A stretch of 64,000 bases of DNA from Lagopus muta (taxonomy: Eukaryota > Chordata > Aves > Galliformes > Phasianidae): NCBI RefSeq assembly GCF_023343835.1, contig NC_064439.1:29675933-29739932 (forward strand). Direction: 5' to 3'. A program made the position numbers and the translations under genes. The notes beneath the pieces were generated by a model. The model did not search any database, was not told the DNA's origin, and saw nothing but the letters and a program-made list of their open reading frames with translations. Below, piece after piece: positions 37,183 to 49,490 of this stretch; position 1 is the stretch's first letter, and each line of letters starts with the position of its first letter.

Positions 37183-37621
37183 ACAAACCAACTGGGAAAA
37201 GATGCACAGAAAACCTAGAAAGAAAAAAGTAATCACAATGGCATTGTGGGCATCTTTGTTGCGTTTTTCTGCAAAGTAAGGAAGGTAAACCCAATTTAAG
37301 CCCGATGAGACAGAGGCAGAGGAATTTCCTTTTGCAGAGGCAGAAGATACATAAGCATTAATTAACAGAGAGAGCAGGAACTTGCAACCACTCCCACAGA
37401 GGAAAAACACATTTTCTACAACAGCTTTTTATGGAGGGAATGTTAATGTTGTCAACACCTCTGAGTAAACATCCTGGATCAGACACACAGTTTTAGCAGC
37501 TTGAGCTACAGGCACAGGGCTGCTTTTTGCTGCTTCATGTACAATCTCAAAGTCAGTGGTAACACTAATCAAATCTCTGACAGACTGGCACTAAGTCTAT
37601 GCCTACCCTCTATGTTTTGGA
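36496..37621 (+). other. Spacer between ITGB8 and candidate small gene
   Basis: 1.1 kb. It holds an open frame at 36575-36883 without recognisable features, a 34-base A tract at 37147-37180, and a perfect forkhead-type GTAAACA at 37465-37471, about 155 bases before the candidate start codon. No CpG island or clear TATA box. Confidence 0.6.
37147..37180 (+). repeat. Poly(A) tract, 34 bases
   Basis: Uninterrupted A34. CR1 does not leave long A tails, so its origin is unclear. No retrocopy could be recognised in the DNA just upstream. Confidence 0.95.
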
Positions 37622-38285
37622 ATGATGGTAAGTGATCTGTTTGAAGCCTTCCATCCTTACTGTGTCCTGAAATCCTAAAAACATGCCTATGTACCTTAAA
37701 ATGTCCAGGTATTGGTAGGGTTTTGACAATGGCAGCACCATATTTAGCCAGTTTCCATTTGTGCCCATGAAGTTGTCAGTGAGGGCACAGTGGTGCTCTA
37801 ATTTGACTAATGTAATGCAACTGCTATTTTGTTGCAGATACCATTGACCAGAAAAAGGCTTGCTGCTCAAGCTCTCCAAAGAGGAATGAAACCTAAGTTA
37901 CAGCCTCTAAAGCCGGAGGAGGAAAGAGATCCTTCTTTCAGCCACTTTTTTGACACCAGTCATGTAGGTGCACACTATTACAGAATTTCTCTCCCTGCAT
38001 GATTCCCATTGTGGCGGGTGCAGAATTTGACCTGATATACAGAGAGGATGCAGGGGACAAAAGTTCAGCATGTAAGTTATCTGCTCAGCACAGCGTTTGA
38101 GTGAAGATCTGAATTTGTGTGATAACAGCCGGAAGGCAATTGTTGGAATAACAAATAAAGGCTTTGTTAACAGGCTGATTTTAACTAGTGAGAAGTTAAT
38201 CTGAAAAATGGTTGGTTTGTTCTCCTTCCAGGTCTACAACAAAGAGAAGAACTTTGGAAACACACTCCTGCTACCCTGGGCTTGA
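37622..38285 (+). CDS. Candidate three-exon gene for a 60-61 residue protein, unrecognised
   Basis: Predicted exons: 37622-37627 (ATG ATG, then a consensus GTAAGT donor at 37628), 37838-37963 (126 bp, acceptor 'ctattttgttgcag', donor GTAGGT), and 38232-38285 (acceptor 'ttctccttccag', ending TGG GCT TGA). All joints are phase 0, and only one frame of the middle exon is open. The product would start M(M)IPLTRKRLAAQ. A basic first half (RKR, QRGMKPK) leads to an acidic PEEERDP patch, then SHFFDTSHVYNKEKNFG and a hydrophobic LLLPWA end. No signal peptide, membrane helix or Cys is present. AATAAA follows 28 bases after the stop. I do not recognise the family. Alternatives: these are the last two exons of a larger gene, or an alternative 3' end of ITGB8, whose exon 13 also ends in phase 0. 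The first exon is the least certain part. Confidence 0.5.
37838..37963 (+). CDS. Middle exon of candidate small gene
   Basis: 126 bp, 42 codons without a stop in frame 0, while the other two frames stop early (TGA and TAA). The strong polypyrimidine acceptor and GTAGGT donor are visible in the sequence. Residues include LTRKRLAAQALQRG, KPKLQPLKPEEER and FSHFFDTSH. The composition is protein-like, unlike the low-complexity frames nearby. Confidence 0.6.
38232..38285 (+). CDS. Terminal exon of candidate small gene
   Basis: Starts after a textbook pyrimidine tract (tttgttctccttccag). It encodes VYNKEKNFGNTLLLPWA and a TGA. The 268-bp intron before it is compact for a bird gene. The 3' UTR would be only about 50 bases. 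Confidence 0.58.
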   Translation, partial: VYNKEKNFGNTLLLPWA

Positions 38286-38312
38286 AACCAAATAGTTTAA
38301 ATGTATTATAAT

Positions 38313-38318
38313 AATAAA
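38313..38318 (+). terminator. Polyadenylation signal of candidate small gene
   Basis: AATAAA 28 bases after the stop codon, followed by a GT-rich stretch ('ctgtgtttgggg', about 38363-38374) at the distance expected for a downstream element. Confidence 0.55.
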
Positions 38319-39172
38319 TTAAACAGAAAATCTAGTTTTACAGAAACCTGAATGGTCTGGAACTGTGTTTGGGGCACAGGTATCCTCAGTGCAGTTCATG
38401 GGCTTGATGCTTGTCTTCTGTTTGGGAGTCCTGTGTTCATCCAAATTCCGCCTGTTCTGAATTTACATTACTTAGGCATAGGCTGCAAGTCTGATTTATT
38501 AGTTCTAGTGGCCCGACGTTATGATCTTCTGGCCCTTTATTCAAGGAAATAGTGGTGGGTGGCAGAAAGCAACGTTCCTTCTTGCAAATCATTCATCATC
38601 TGCTGAGCCCAAGCATAATATGGCCTCTAGCTGTTTTCTTGGCCTTGAACTCGATGATTAATGAAGGACAGTTACTGTTTAATAAGATGATGTGCGTGCA
38701 AGCTGATAAAACTAAACGATTAACCAAAAAACATAACATTTCCAAGTGACATCACATTATGCTTATTGAAATCAGGGCACATGATGTACTTCTTCCAGCT
38801 TTGCAGCTTGCCAAGTTCCCTTTTTGAACCCCTAACCAACATTTCATCCTAAGCCTCTGTTTATGCCTCAGCAATCTGGAGAGCCCAGGACCTGTTCCTG
38901 AGATTCCTGTGCTCCCAAAACTGCTCAGTTTCTGTTCTCCCTCACATCCTCTTCTTATTTGTCTATCACCACATCCTTAAGGTATGTGATTTAACTGCAA
39001 TGAAAATGAGACAAATCAATGGATAATTTTATGTGGGATTTTTAGACAAACATTTGCTTTACTCTGCTTTAGACAAAACAAGACTTTTAAAGACTTCTAC
39101 ATGTTAATCCTGGTGCTCTCTACAGCTTTCTTCTTTCCTTCAGTCATTCTGCATTTGTGCCTGGACTCCTGT

Positions 39173-39206
<34 letters not shown>

Positions 39207-41347
39207 CCAGAAAAAGGTCCTTCCCATTTTTTCCTCAAAATTGTGTCATCTGAAATTATGCTTTCCTTGAAAATCAGAGGCACTGAATCAGAAGGCTTCA
39301 TCAGTGAACAGCTCATTTATCTTCAGAAGAAATTTTTTTTTTTTTGGTCTTCGAGCAGACAGGAGTGAGTTCAAGTCTGTAAGACAAAGCTAAACAGAAC
39401 ACCTCCCAGCTTTCATATTCCTCTTCTTTCCAGTGCTAAGAAGTCAGATCTGTTCCTTGCTGTGCTAGACAGTTCTAGAATAGGGACTCTATCTCTAGGT
39501 ATAACCTTTAAATCTGACACCTTCACATCTTCTGCAAGGTATATGCAACACACAAGATCCAAAGACAACCCATTTTAAGTGCCATCGTTCTGGTATTCCT
39601 TATACTTTTTCATGTATTTCTTTATGACTGCATATTCCATCCAAAGTAACTTTTCTTCAGTATCAAGAAACCCATCTCTGTATAACCTGCTAGACCAGAC
39701 AATATAGATGTATATACTAATATGTACTATCGATCCAAATACACCCTCACAAACATATTTTTTAAATGGGATTCCTCCCATACTTTCTCATGCATTGCAG
39801 GATCTTCCCTTAAGGTTTCCTGTACTTATCCAAGGTTCTCCTGGTGACTATGCTGCTATCACATTGAAATCATAACTCTAAGTGTTCCCCAGTATTCATC
39901 TCCTTTAGCCTTTGCACTTTCCTGTTTACCTTTTTTAGCTGCTGTCCCACATTGCATCTAAATCATGGAAGACAAACACAGCATCCCGCTCAGTGGATTC
40001 TTCGGTCATAGTCATAATTTTATAAGTCAGAAAAAATATTTCTCTATCTAGTTTATTCTTCATTACTGTGAGTCTGGTATCTTGGTTTCAAACATGAAAA
40101 GTTTATTTGAGCTGATGTTGCCTCCTGGATCAAAAAGAGTTTATCCAAGCAACTGTTGTATTCTTATATTTTCTGTTTATACACTTTCCACTTACTGAAA
40201 AATTAGCTGCTTTTTGAACTACCTGAAAACAATGCAATGTAAAAGTCACTGTACTATCCAGGAATTTTGCTCACCTAGTTAACTGGCATTTCTTCAAGTG
40301 TGTTAATGAAAAATGTATTCAAACATTGTTATTTTGTGAAAAAAAAAAAAAAAAGTTTATCAAATGACTGTCAACATAACTCAATATCTTGAAGGAAAGT
40401 GTGTTACTGAGTGTAACTGCTATCATTTACACTATTTGATACATTTGGTGACCTAATTCAAATGGAATTCATGTGCTTTTATCTTGACAGATTTTACTCC
40501 TTCCTTGATTATGGCCCAGTTACTACTGCTTCTCTAAGCCAACATAGGTGCTTGCCAACAAAGTGAAGTCTGCACTATCTTATTGAACTACTGAGATAAG
40601 GAAGCTGTTTTTCTTGAGCAAGCTCTGGCAAAGATATTATAATTTTGGTATGCTTGCAACACCTGTGTTAATGCAGTTTTACCAGATTTAAAATTTATAA
40701 GGAAACTACAGTAGCATAGCTACTCCTGAAGTTCAGCAAACCTGAAATTAGCTCACTTTCCTCTAAGTCAGCTATCCTACCATGACAGCCATACACACAG
40801 ATGGTAGTTTCTCCACAGGGGAAACACTAATAATAATTTCTCTCTCCTTATAAGAAAAAAAAGCTTACAAAGTTTTTTTCTTCCTTCCATCTTTCTGAAT
40901 AGCTGCAAGAACAACTCCTAAAGCAGGCCCTTCTGCCAGTTTTCTTCCATTAGCATCTCTAAGTACATGCATAAAACAAAAGGCATAAAAACACAGTTAT
41001 CGATTTTTTCCACTTCTCTACTAGAACAAAAAAACAAAAAAATCTTGTCAAGCTATTTAATTCCAGACTTGTATTTACTCTATGCTAGAGCCAGCCCTCA
41101 AGGAACAAGGCATCTTGCCCCCAGCCTCTGGCTTGGTACCTGTGGCTGGGTAGCCTCCTCCCACACATCCCATTTCAAATTCTTCCTAGATGGGCTGTTG
41201 TCCTTGAATGCTCTTGCTTGTCTACTTGATTAGCTTATTAATGTCTTGGCTCTGTATGGAGGTTTCCAGGAAAGAGAAAATTTCATTAAGGGGATACTGA
41301 ATTAGTCCTGCAATCTACAGTTACATGAAGGATATTGTACAGGAACT
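38319..41347. other. Intergenic, no gene seen
   Basis: 3 kb without a credible coding exon. It holds a 31-base A tract at 39175-39205 and shorter A-runs. The open frames at about 38352-38552 and 40967-41233 are unsupported by domains or splice context. Confidence 0.7.
39175..39205 (+). repeat. Poly(A) tract, 31 bases
   Basis: Uninterrupted A31 in intergenic DNA. No recognisable retrocopy precedes it. Confidence 0.95.
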
Positions 41348-41634
41348 GCTGAATCATGGCCTGAACCTCTGATTGATCGCCTGAGGTGAGCTGGTGCTAC
41401 CAGAAGGGGTGGAGCCAGGCTCCATCTCTGCTACACCCACTTAGGAGCTGACTATCAGTGGGGATGGGTCTCTTTCTGGAGATCCCTCCTTTGGAGTTTT
41501 ACAGGGAGCCCAGGATAAGGGTAAGCACTCTGTCTATTTTCTTTTTAGTATTATAAGCTGCTCTGCTAAACTCTCTTGTTTATTTCATAATTATAGCATC
41601 TTCATATTCATTGGCTATACAGATATGGAAACAA
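41348..41634 (+). repeat. Interspersed repeat, copy 1 (possible solo LTR)
   Basis: About 290 bp clearly related to 62653-62976 in the same orientation. Shared blocks include 'ctgaatcayggcc', 'gaacctctgatt', 'cctgaggtgagc', 'ttctggagatccct', 'ctttggagtttta', 'gagcccagga', 'aagggtaagcact' and 'tttcataattat'. The family is not recognised. Length and layout would suit a solo LTR of an old endogenous element, but no TG...CA ends or target duplication are clear. Confidence 0.6.
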
Positions 41635-42255
41635 ATATTTATTTAATGAGATGTACTATTTATAACTAAATGGACCATGAAACTTATATTTCTTTAGTAG
41701 ATCTATATCTTCAGCTCCTAGTGCAGCTACAATTTCATTTTAGATTTTCTGCCTTCTATCTAATCTACAGCTCCCATAGCAGGAAGGTAACTACACTATT
41801 CCAACAGTTACTTGGCAAATCAGCTATCTACCTATTCTCTGAGCTTTACAGCACGCGTTCCTTCAGTGTCTGAGCCTGGTTTCCTATGAATCATTTCTAC
41901 CTCTTTTGGTCTCTATAATTTCCTATCTTAAGAACTTCTGAAAAAGTATATTTTAGGAACAAAAAAACCCACCTTATTTGGTAGTAGGGTAACTTAGAGC
42001 CTAGAAACCTGAGATTTCAAAGACTGTTTGTCAGTTTTGGCAGTAAGTCATGCAGATGATATAGTTTTCATATGTAGTCACTGGACTGTCCTGCTGTCAG
42101 TGATACCATCTGATAACCAGGTCATTTGGCAGGTGCCCAGAATTACAAACTGAATTTTTAATTAGGCATCACTATGACAAAGTAAAGGATTATATCTAAA
42201 ACAAAAATAAAATGAGACAGAAACAAGGGTACCTCTGAAAACAGTTATGCCAAAG

Positions 42256-42640
42256 ATTAAGGCTGCGGGGTGACCTCATTGCAGCCTTTCAATACCTAAA
42301 GGGAACCTACAAACAGGAGGGGAATCAACTCTTTGAAAGGGTTGATATGTGTAGGACGAGGGGAAATGGTTTTAAGTTGAGGGAGGGGAGATTTAGGTTG
42401 GATGTCAGGGGGAAGTTCTTTACAGAGAGAGTGGTGAGGTGCTGGAACAGGCTGCCCAGAGAGGTTGTGGATGCCCTGTCCCTGGAGGTGTTCAAGGCCA
42501 GGTTGGATGGGGCCCTGGGCAGCCTGGTTTAGCATTAAACGTGGAGGTTGGTGGCCCTGCATGTGGCAGGGGGGGTTGGAGATTCATGATCCTTAAGGTC
42601 CCTTCCAACCCTGGCCATGCTGTGATTCTGTGATTATGAT
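42256..42640 (+). repeat. CR1 retroposon, 3' end, relatively young
   Basis: Sense CR1 3' region starting near 'aaggctgcggggtgacctca' and ending 'gtgattctgtgattatgat'. It is less diverged than the other copies and retains an open frame (42347-42532) across the usual 'cccagagaggttgtggatgc' block. It is 5' truncated. Confidence 0.93.
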
Positions 42641-42929
42641 GTCCTCTGCTATAGCAACTATTACCTTAAGGATGGTTTTCTGGGGTGGGAAATCGTTATT
42701 TTATCCCTAGGCTCTGTTCAAAGTCTAAAGTTCTGAACTTAAAAATTCAGGCAGAGATTCCTTCTGCGCAGCAGAGACCTAAATACACTCCTACATTTGC
42801 TGAATCCCACAAAGTGGAAAATTTAAAAACATGACAAGACTATTGGGATAGCTCTGAAAGACAGAAATCTATTAAGATATTTTCCATAGGATGGATCTCT
42901 AAGGTTTTTTCACATGGGATGAATATTTG

Positions 42930-43715
42930 GATTGAGGTGGACATCTTGAAGGATGGAGGAATGGGCCAACAGGACTTTCAGCAAGGACACATGCCAAGTC
43001 CTGCATGTGGGACCAGCTAACCCCTTGCTCTGATCCAGGCTGGGGTCTGCCTGGCAGGAGACCCTGGCTGGAAAGGGACTGTGATTCCTGATGGATACAA
43101 TATGGAAGTGAGTCAGCTGTGAGCCAGTGCATCCTGGGCTGTACTAACATAAGTGTAGTTAGTAAAAAGATGGAGGCTTTGTAGTTAGTAAAAAGAAGGA
43201 GTCTGTGCTTATACTTGTCAGACAAAATCTAGATAGTGCATCTGTGGCCCTCAAGTCAATGAAGACTGGCAACATGGAGTAAGTTCAGTGTAGGGCCACT
43301 GAGATGACTGAGGTTTATTACTTGCTTATCAAGGAAAGGCTGAAGGCTGGTCTCCCTCAAAGGAGAGGCTTCAGGGGGCTGAAAAGTAGTCAACCAGAGT
43401 CTATGGGGAGGTTATCAAGAGGGCATTCAGGTTTTTCTCAGTGGTGCACGGTAAGACCACAGATGTAAAATGAAATAAGAACTTGAGGCTAGATATAAAG
43501 AAAAATGTTCACTCTGAGGCTGATTAAGCATTGGAAAAGGTTGCTCAGAAAGGTTCTAGTGCCTATCTCCTTCAGTGTGTTCAAAATCCACGTGGGCAAT
43601 GTTCTGAGCAATCCAACGCAATACACTGTTGATCCACCTCTGAGAAAGAGTTTGGACTTGATATCTTGCAAGGTCCCTTCCACCCTGAATAGGCCTGTGA
43701 GTCTGTGGTAAGTTG
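42930..43715 (+). repeat. CR1 retroposon, older 3' fragment
   Basis: Diverged sense CR1, from a block related to 'gtgggccaacaggaacctca' through 'agtgcatcctgggctgtact' and 'aatgttcactctgaggctga' to 'aggtcccttccaccctgaat' and 'ctgtgagtctgtgg'. It contains an internal repeat of 'tagttagtaaaaagaaggag' units near 43157-43202. Confidence 0.85.
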
Positions 43716-46700
43716 TGGAGCCTGGCCATTCCTCAAAAATACATTATCTTTATTTCCTTACTATCTGCATTTACCTTAAGAGGCCTGCTGTATGCAAGTG
43801 ATAAAGACCGGTACACTGGACACTGGTAACAATCATTTCCTAAGACTGCTGGGAATGAAAAGCTGCCATTTCCAAACTCCTTTACAAAGCAAACAGATCT
43901 TCTTCATTGAAGGAACAGCTATATAAAGAAATTCAATACAGTGAAATTTATAGCATACATTGATTTATGAATGCATATTTTCCATCTGTCCATGGAAAAG
44001 TTTTGCCATCTAAAGCAAGTGATAACATATCCTCTCTGAGGCATCTACAAATCCACTTAGCTTCAGTGGGAGCATCATATACATAGATGAGGGCATGTTT
44101 GGCTCATTGTCAGTATTACCCTAAAAGCTTTTTTATTGCATTTTTTTTTTTCTTGAAGTATTTATATCCCAAGGTCCTGATGTAATTCCTGTTGTTGCAA
44201 TTATAGAGTTCATCTGCATTTGTGGGAAGACCTTTGAAGTCTAATAAGATTTCTTGAGAAAGACCATGGGTAATCTGACAAAATCACGAGATCACTTCAG
44301 GCCAAAAGTGTCACACAGTAATATTAGACCAAATATTATGCAATTTTTCTGAAATTTGTGCTCTCTTCCCACTCATGAATTGGGTTCAAAAAACGTATGG
44401 AACTTATATGACATATCAGAGAAGTTCCAAATGTTCCTCATATAATTTATATTCATATTTCCTATGGAAAATGTCCCTTCTCACAGTCTTTCCCTATTAA
44501 GCTAGTTTGTCCATCACAGTAGGGTAATCATTTATGTCTGCAGAACTGCAGAATGGAACTTCATTCACTGTAATTCAGGATTACTGTGTAGGCTATTTTT
44601 ATTTCATAGGGAATTTAAAGGGTATTTACTAAACATGTATGAGAAACATTGCAACAGGCTGATATCCACCATATGTCAGTACCAGACAGGAAAATATTCT
44701 GTGTTGTGTCATCACTGGCCAGAAGAAGGATCTACCCCAAGGCATAAGAAAATAACAGCAGAGGAAAGAATGTGCTTGGGTCTTGCCTAGGTGGAGCCAT
44801 CTTCATAGACAATATCACTCCTGTGACTTTTCCAAAGACAGCCTTGAACATACCCAAGATCTGTTCTGATTCCAGTGCTTAAGTCCAGGTGCAGGAACTT
44901 GCTGTTAAGCCATCAGCACGAGGACAGCAAGGCAGATGTCAGGCCTGTCCCAAAGTGTGACTGTCCCTGCTTGCTGAGCACTACCACATTCATCCCAAAT
45001 CATCTCAACTGCCCAGTGTGGCCACTGACACCCTGCTGCACTTCAGGAGAGGAAGCTATGAATAAGGGCTGCCCTGGGGGAATGGCTGCAAGGATCTAAC
45101 TGGCAAGATATGACAATGTAGGCTGAAATAGGGGGGGACACATCAACATAATAGCTGAGCAGAGGGCAAGGCACCAGCAAGTCCTTGATCCTTGTCCCCT
45201 CTGCACTGTTCCTACTGCTCTGGCAGGGATGGAATGAGTCTGCCAGCATACCCAGGGTTACCTCTTCCCAGATTGTCACTTCCTGTGAAAGTTTCACATT
45301 GAGGCATTGAGCATGCATGACACCATTAAGACACCATGAGAACATAGCCCAGGGTTGTAAGGTCACAAGCATTTACTAACAGTAACAGACTAGGAAAAAA
45401 AAAAAAAACAGGTTTTTTTTGCAAAATCCTTGAACCAACACAATAGAAACCATAAACTGGGTATGTGAGCTGCTCAAGGTCATGCAGAAATCTTCTGGGT
45501 TTTTTTTTTTTCTTGTTTGGTTTTCTCCTTCTCAGCGTCCATAATATCACCCAAACTATTGTTATGTAGTAGTAACATTTTTCTTATTAAACTGAAATCC
45601 TAAGGGTAAAATCCTTCTCATACATTTCTGAGGTGAAAACAACTTCATGGATAGATATAACCAAAGGAGAGAATTGAGCCCTACCCTTCTGACTGATTGT
45701 TTGTTGTTTTTTTTTTGTTGTTGTTGTTGTTTTGTGTTTTTTTGGTAAACTAATAGGGAAAAGTATGAGAAAGCTAAATCCCCTGTCAAATATTTTATTA
45801 CATTTCAGAATCAAATTGCAGGCTCCAAGCTATTTAAAATATTAAATATATATATAAAAAAAAGGAATATAACAATGTGATTCTATAAATAAGGTTAAAT
45901 GTAATACTATCCACAGTAACTTTAGGAAGGCACTCTGATATTACAGCAGGGAAGATAGATTGATTTCATACTAATTTTATAGGAAAAAGAAAGAACAAAA
46001 ATAAATAAATAAATATATATACACAAATAAAATGCCAGAAAAGAAAACTTAGATATGTATTTTGTTAATGTTTTTCATGTTCTAACAAAAAAATGGAATG
46101 ATTGACAGTCTAAAATGAGACTGCGTTAATTTTGATGTACTGGAGATAAAAAAAAAATGAAGATTTCCCAATCTGATGACAATTTCTCATTTTAAGTTGC
46201 AAAAATATAAAGAGTGAGACTAAAGAAAAGTTAGCTTTCTCATCTGAGCCTCTGCTGATGGTTAGAGATAGTTTTTTTTTTTTTTTAACTTGTTTAATAA
46301 ACAAGGAAAAAGGTTGAAGTCCAAGATTAAGGCAAAAGCTGAATATGTTCCAAAAATACATGTTAGTTTGATTAGTAATGGTTGCATTTCTATGGCTCTG
46401 ATAAAGAAATTTGAAAAATTCCAAAACAAAGCAAAATCGCTTTTTCTTCCTTGAAATTCAAGGTATATTAAAATATGTACCTGTAGGAATTGGTTCTAGC
46501 AAAACATAAGAGTTCCAATTAATTTCACAGTGTTTAAACAGAACTGCTTTCAGTTACTTTGTGGGTTATACATATATAGAAAGATATTCTTAACTTACTG
46601 TCATATTTTCCCACATTTTCATTCATGGGTGCAACGGTTCCATCTGAAAGAACTCAGTCTCTCTGCAAAGAGAACTCAGTCACTTTTCCTCCTGGGTAAT

Positions 46701-49145
46701 GGATCAATATGAATTTCCTTGGGGAAAGCCCCCGAGTAGGAGAATTAGAGAGGTTACCAATGACCTACATCTCCCCCAGGTCATGATGTTGGCAAGCCAT
46801 GTGCTTGCACTTCATGTTTGTTTGCTTGAATTAACATGGAAATAGAAAATAATCTAAGATTGCAGAAGGTACTTGGAGAAGGGATGTTATTTCTTAAATA
46901 AAAAAATATTTTTTCTTGTTTTCTTACTAGTTAATCTTGCAGTAATTTATGCACTAAACTGGTAACAATGAATGCAAACCACTCCTGAATTCTTTGCATT
47001 TGCAAGGTCAAGAGTCTTCTATTTGCATTGTGTGCTTTGCGTCAGACTAGGAAAAGCGACAGGCAAAATCTGGAAGGACTTCAGTCAATAGCAGATTGCT
47101 TATGTCAATAACACTGTACTTTAGTCAGTGTTACAAGAAACTTGATCAATGTTGCAACTGAGAAAGTCATTACCTTAAGGACAGCTGATATTGGTTTCCT
47201 CTACACTGCTTTGCTGTCCATTTCTGTAGAGCCTTTTGTTCTTCAGTCCAAGACATTTAGATTTGCACAAAACATGGGTATTACAGACCTAGTATTCTGG
47301 TGCTGCAGGAAGTGCAAAAACAGTGTACCCCAGAAAAAAGGCTCTATCTTCTCTCCTGGATCACACCTTCACTTAATTTAGGTGGGCACATGCCCTTTAG
47401 ATGGCCATAGAACAATATGGCTTCAGAGCAAATGAAAGACATCAGCTTGCCTGTAGAGAGACACACATCAATTTCCTACAAATGCCATATTTACATCTCA
47501 CAAAGCTATTGCACAGTTGAATTTTTGTGCGACAGATCAGCACACAAAGAAAAAACCAAAAACTCCCTCCAAGTATATTGTTCAATACATCTATTTTCTA
47601 ACATATTCCAATTCTTAGCCCATAGCCATAGTCCCTTCCTTAGACAGCTGTAGAAGACCAGTAGTGCATTTGTTCTAGTGGGCTCATGGCTACATTCAGC
47701 TGTTACTTGTCCAACAGGTAATAAGGCTGATAGTTAAAGAAAAATAAACTATTAAAACATTAAAAGCCAGAGTCATCCAAGCATCCTTCTAAAGTTACTC
47801 TAATGTAAATGCCATTTATAACATTGGCATTATGCCACAATGAATCAGGCCTCAAAACTATGTGTTGTGAACAGATGGTTGAAACATAATATAAGGTTTA
47901 ATTCACACAAAGGGTCTGTTGCTGTTCGTGGTTTTGTGGCATCAGTAAAGCTCTGAGAATAAATTAAAGCCTACAGTACACTTATTCTATGTGTTCTATT
48001 CTCTTGACAATTGCTTTGCATTCTCTGTGAGAAATAAGCAATAAATGTGTATAATGGAGATCTTTTATCCTCAAAGCTTTAATTTCAGAGCATCCAAAAC
48101 AATTCTGATTTTATCTGTGTATTCAATAGACTGTAGTAATGCCACATGTATCTGTAACTAGGTTCAAAATTAGGTTATTTGTTAATCCTCAGGAACAGAC
48201 CACAGTTGCTCACCATTGTGTTGCAGGCAAGACAAGCCCCACACAAAACACCAGTGCTTCTCCAACATACCATCTGTTGAAACCAGCGTGTCCCATCTGA
48301 GATGCTGTGAATGAGAGGAGTTGTCAATGTGGGGGCATTTGGGGACACTCCAGAGTGATGGGATGGGGCAGAGAGGGGGGAAAAAAGACAGAGGATGAAT
48401 AAAAGCTATCCAGCTAAACACCAAGACTGATGCTTTCCTCCTCACATTCTGTAAAATGGCTGTTCTGTAGTCCTGTGGGGTTTGGGGATTTCATCTCATG
48501 CAGGGCCATCAGCCCTGGGGCCATGACCAGTAGAGCCAGCTCAGAAGAAGCCCAGACACAGCTCAGGATCTGGGCACTGTGCCCTGTGCTCCAGCATCGT
48601 AGCCTCTCTGCTCATGGCAATGGGGCAATGGGGCTCAGATGCTGTTCTCTCTGCTCTTCTTCACCTCTTTTTCAACACGTAAGAGGAGAAAAAATTATAA
48701 TCCCTGACTTATTTTCTACAGGAGATCCAACTTGTACACTTCAGTTACCAGCAGTGCGCCAGGTCTTCTCATTTTCTTACAGAAAAACAAGCTCTTTCTT
48801 TTTGCTCATGTCTCGGGTGTGTGTAGGAGTCTTTGGTATTATTCAGTACGTGCATTTTTTTCAGTTTTATCCAGTGGTTTTAGGTCTCAAGGGTACTACT
48901 ACTTTTCCTCATCAAGGGGATTCCTCCTCCATGTATGAACTGGTCAGCTATTTGTACAAAAACTGTTTATTCCTCTGGTTTTGAATTATGCCTATTAAAG
49001 AATTTGCTTTGCTGCGAGAGCGGCGTCTCTGGGATTCAGTGCTGGCCCTGTGCCACTGTTTCCACATGCAAATGCTTAGAACCACTCTCAGCATTTCCAT
49101 CGTGGCTTTGGGCTTCTACAGCCTTCATGGGTATCATTATTTGTT
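43716..49145. other. Intergenic, no gene seen
   Basis: 5.4 kb AT-rich DNA with GTT repeats (about 45702-45731), an (AAAT)n run (about 46000-46022) and A/T runs. The longest frame of the window lies here (48430-48984, 184 codons, + strand). It has no recognisable domain, no conserved motif and a vernacular composition, so I treat it as chance. Confidence 0.65.
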
Positions 49146-49490
49146 TATGAGGGCTGCTCCAAAAGTAATGCCTCCTGCTTTATTACACCGGCCTACGACA
49201 TTAGAGGCAGATGTTAGTGGTATGGCAGTAGAGATTGAACCTTCCTGCCAGTATTCTGTAATGTGTTATTGCCCTGTAACAGATGGCAGCAGAGGAGCTT
49301 TCTGACAGAATGATTGCTGAGATGAAAGTGTGTATGAAGCAAAGGCGTGGAATGGAATTGCTCCATGCAGAAAAAATGGCACCCATGGACATTCAATGAC
49401 ACTTCTTGAATCATTCTGGAGACCAAATGGTGGGTGTTACCACAGTGGTGAGAGATGCATTTCAGCGGTGACAACAGCAATATGCCCCAA
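49146..49490 (+). mobile_element. Galluhop-type mariner DNA transposon, truncated
   Basis: Starts with TA and then TGAGGGCTGCTCCAAAAG, the terminal inverted repeat of the chicken mariner Galluhop. It continues through 'agtaatgcctcctgctttat', 'ttagaggcagatgttagtgg' and 'tatgaagcaaaggcgtggaa', the start of the degenerate transposase region. Recognisable similarity ends near 49490, and the matching 3' terminal repeat is not found in the following kilobase. The copy has no intact transposase frame. Confidence 0.85.

Noticed and set aside
48430-48984. Longest open frame in the window, 184 codons, + strand
   Set aside because: No recognisable domain, no conserved-looking motif, no splice or polyadenylation context; a shifted second frame is also open. 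Chance frames of this size are expected in 64 kb.
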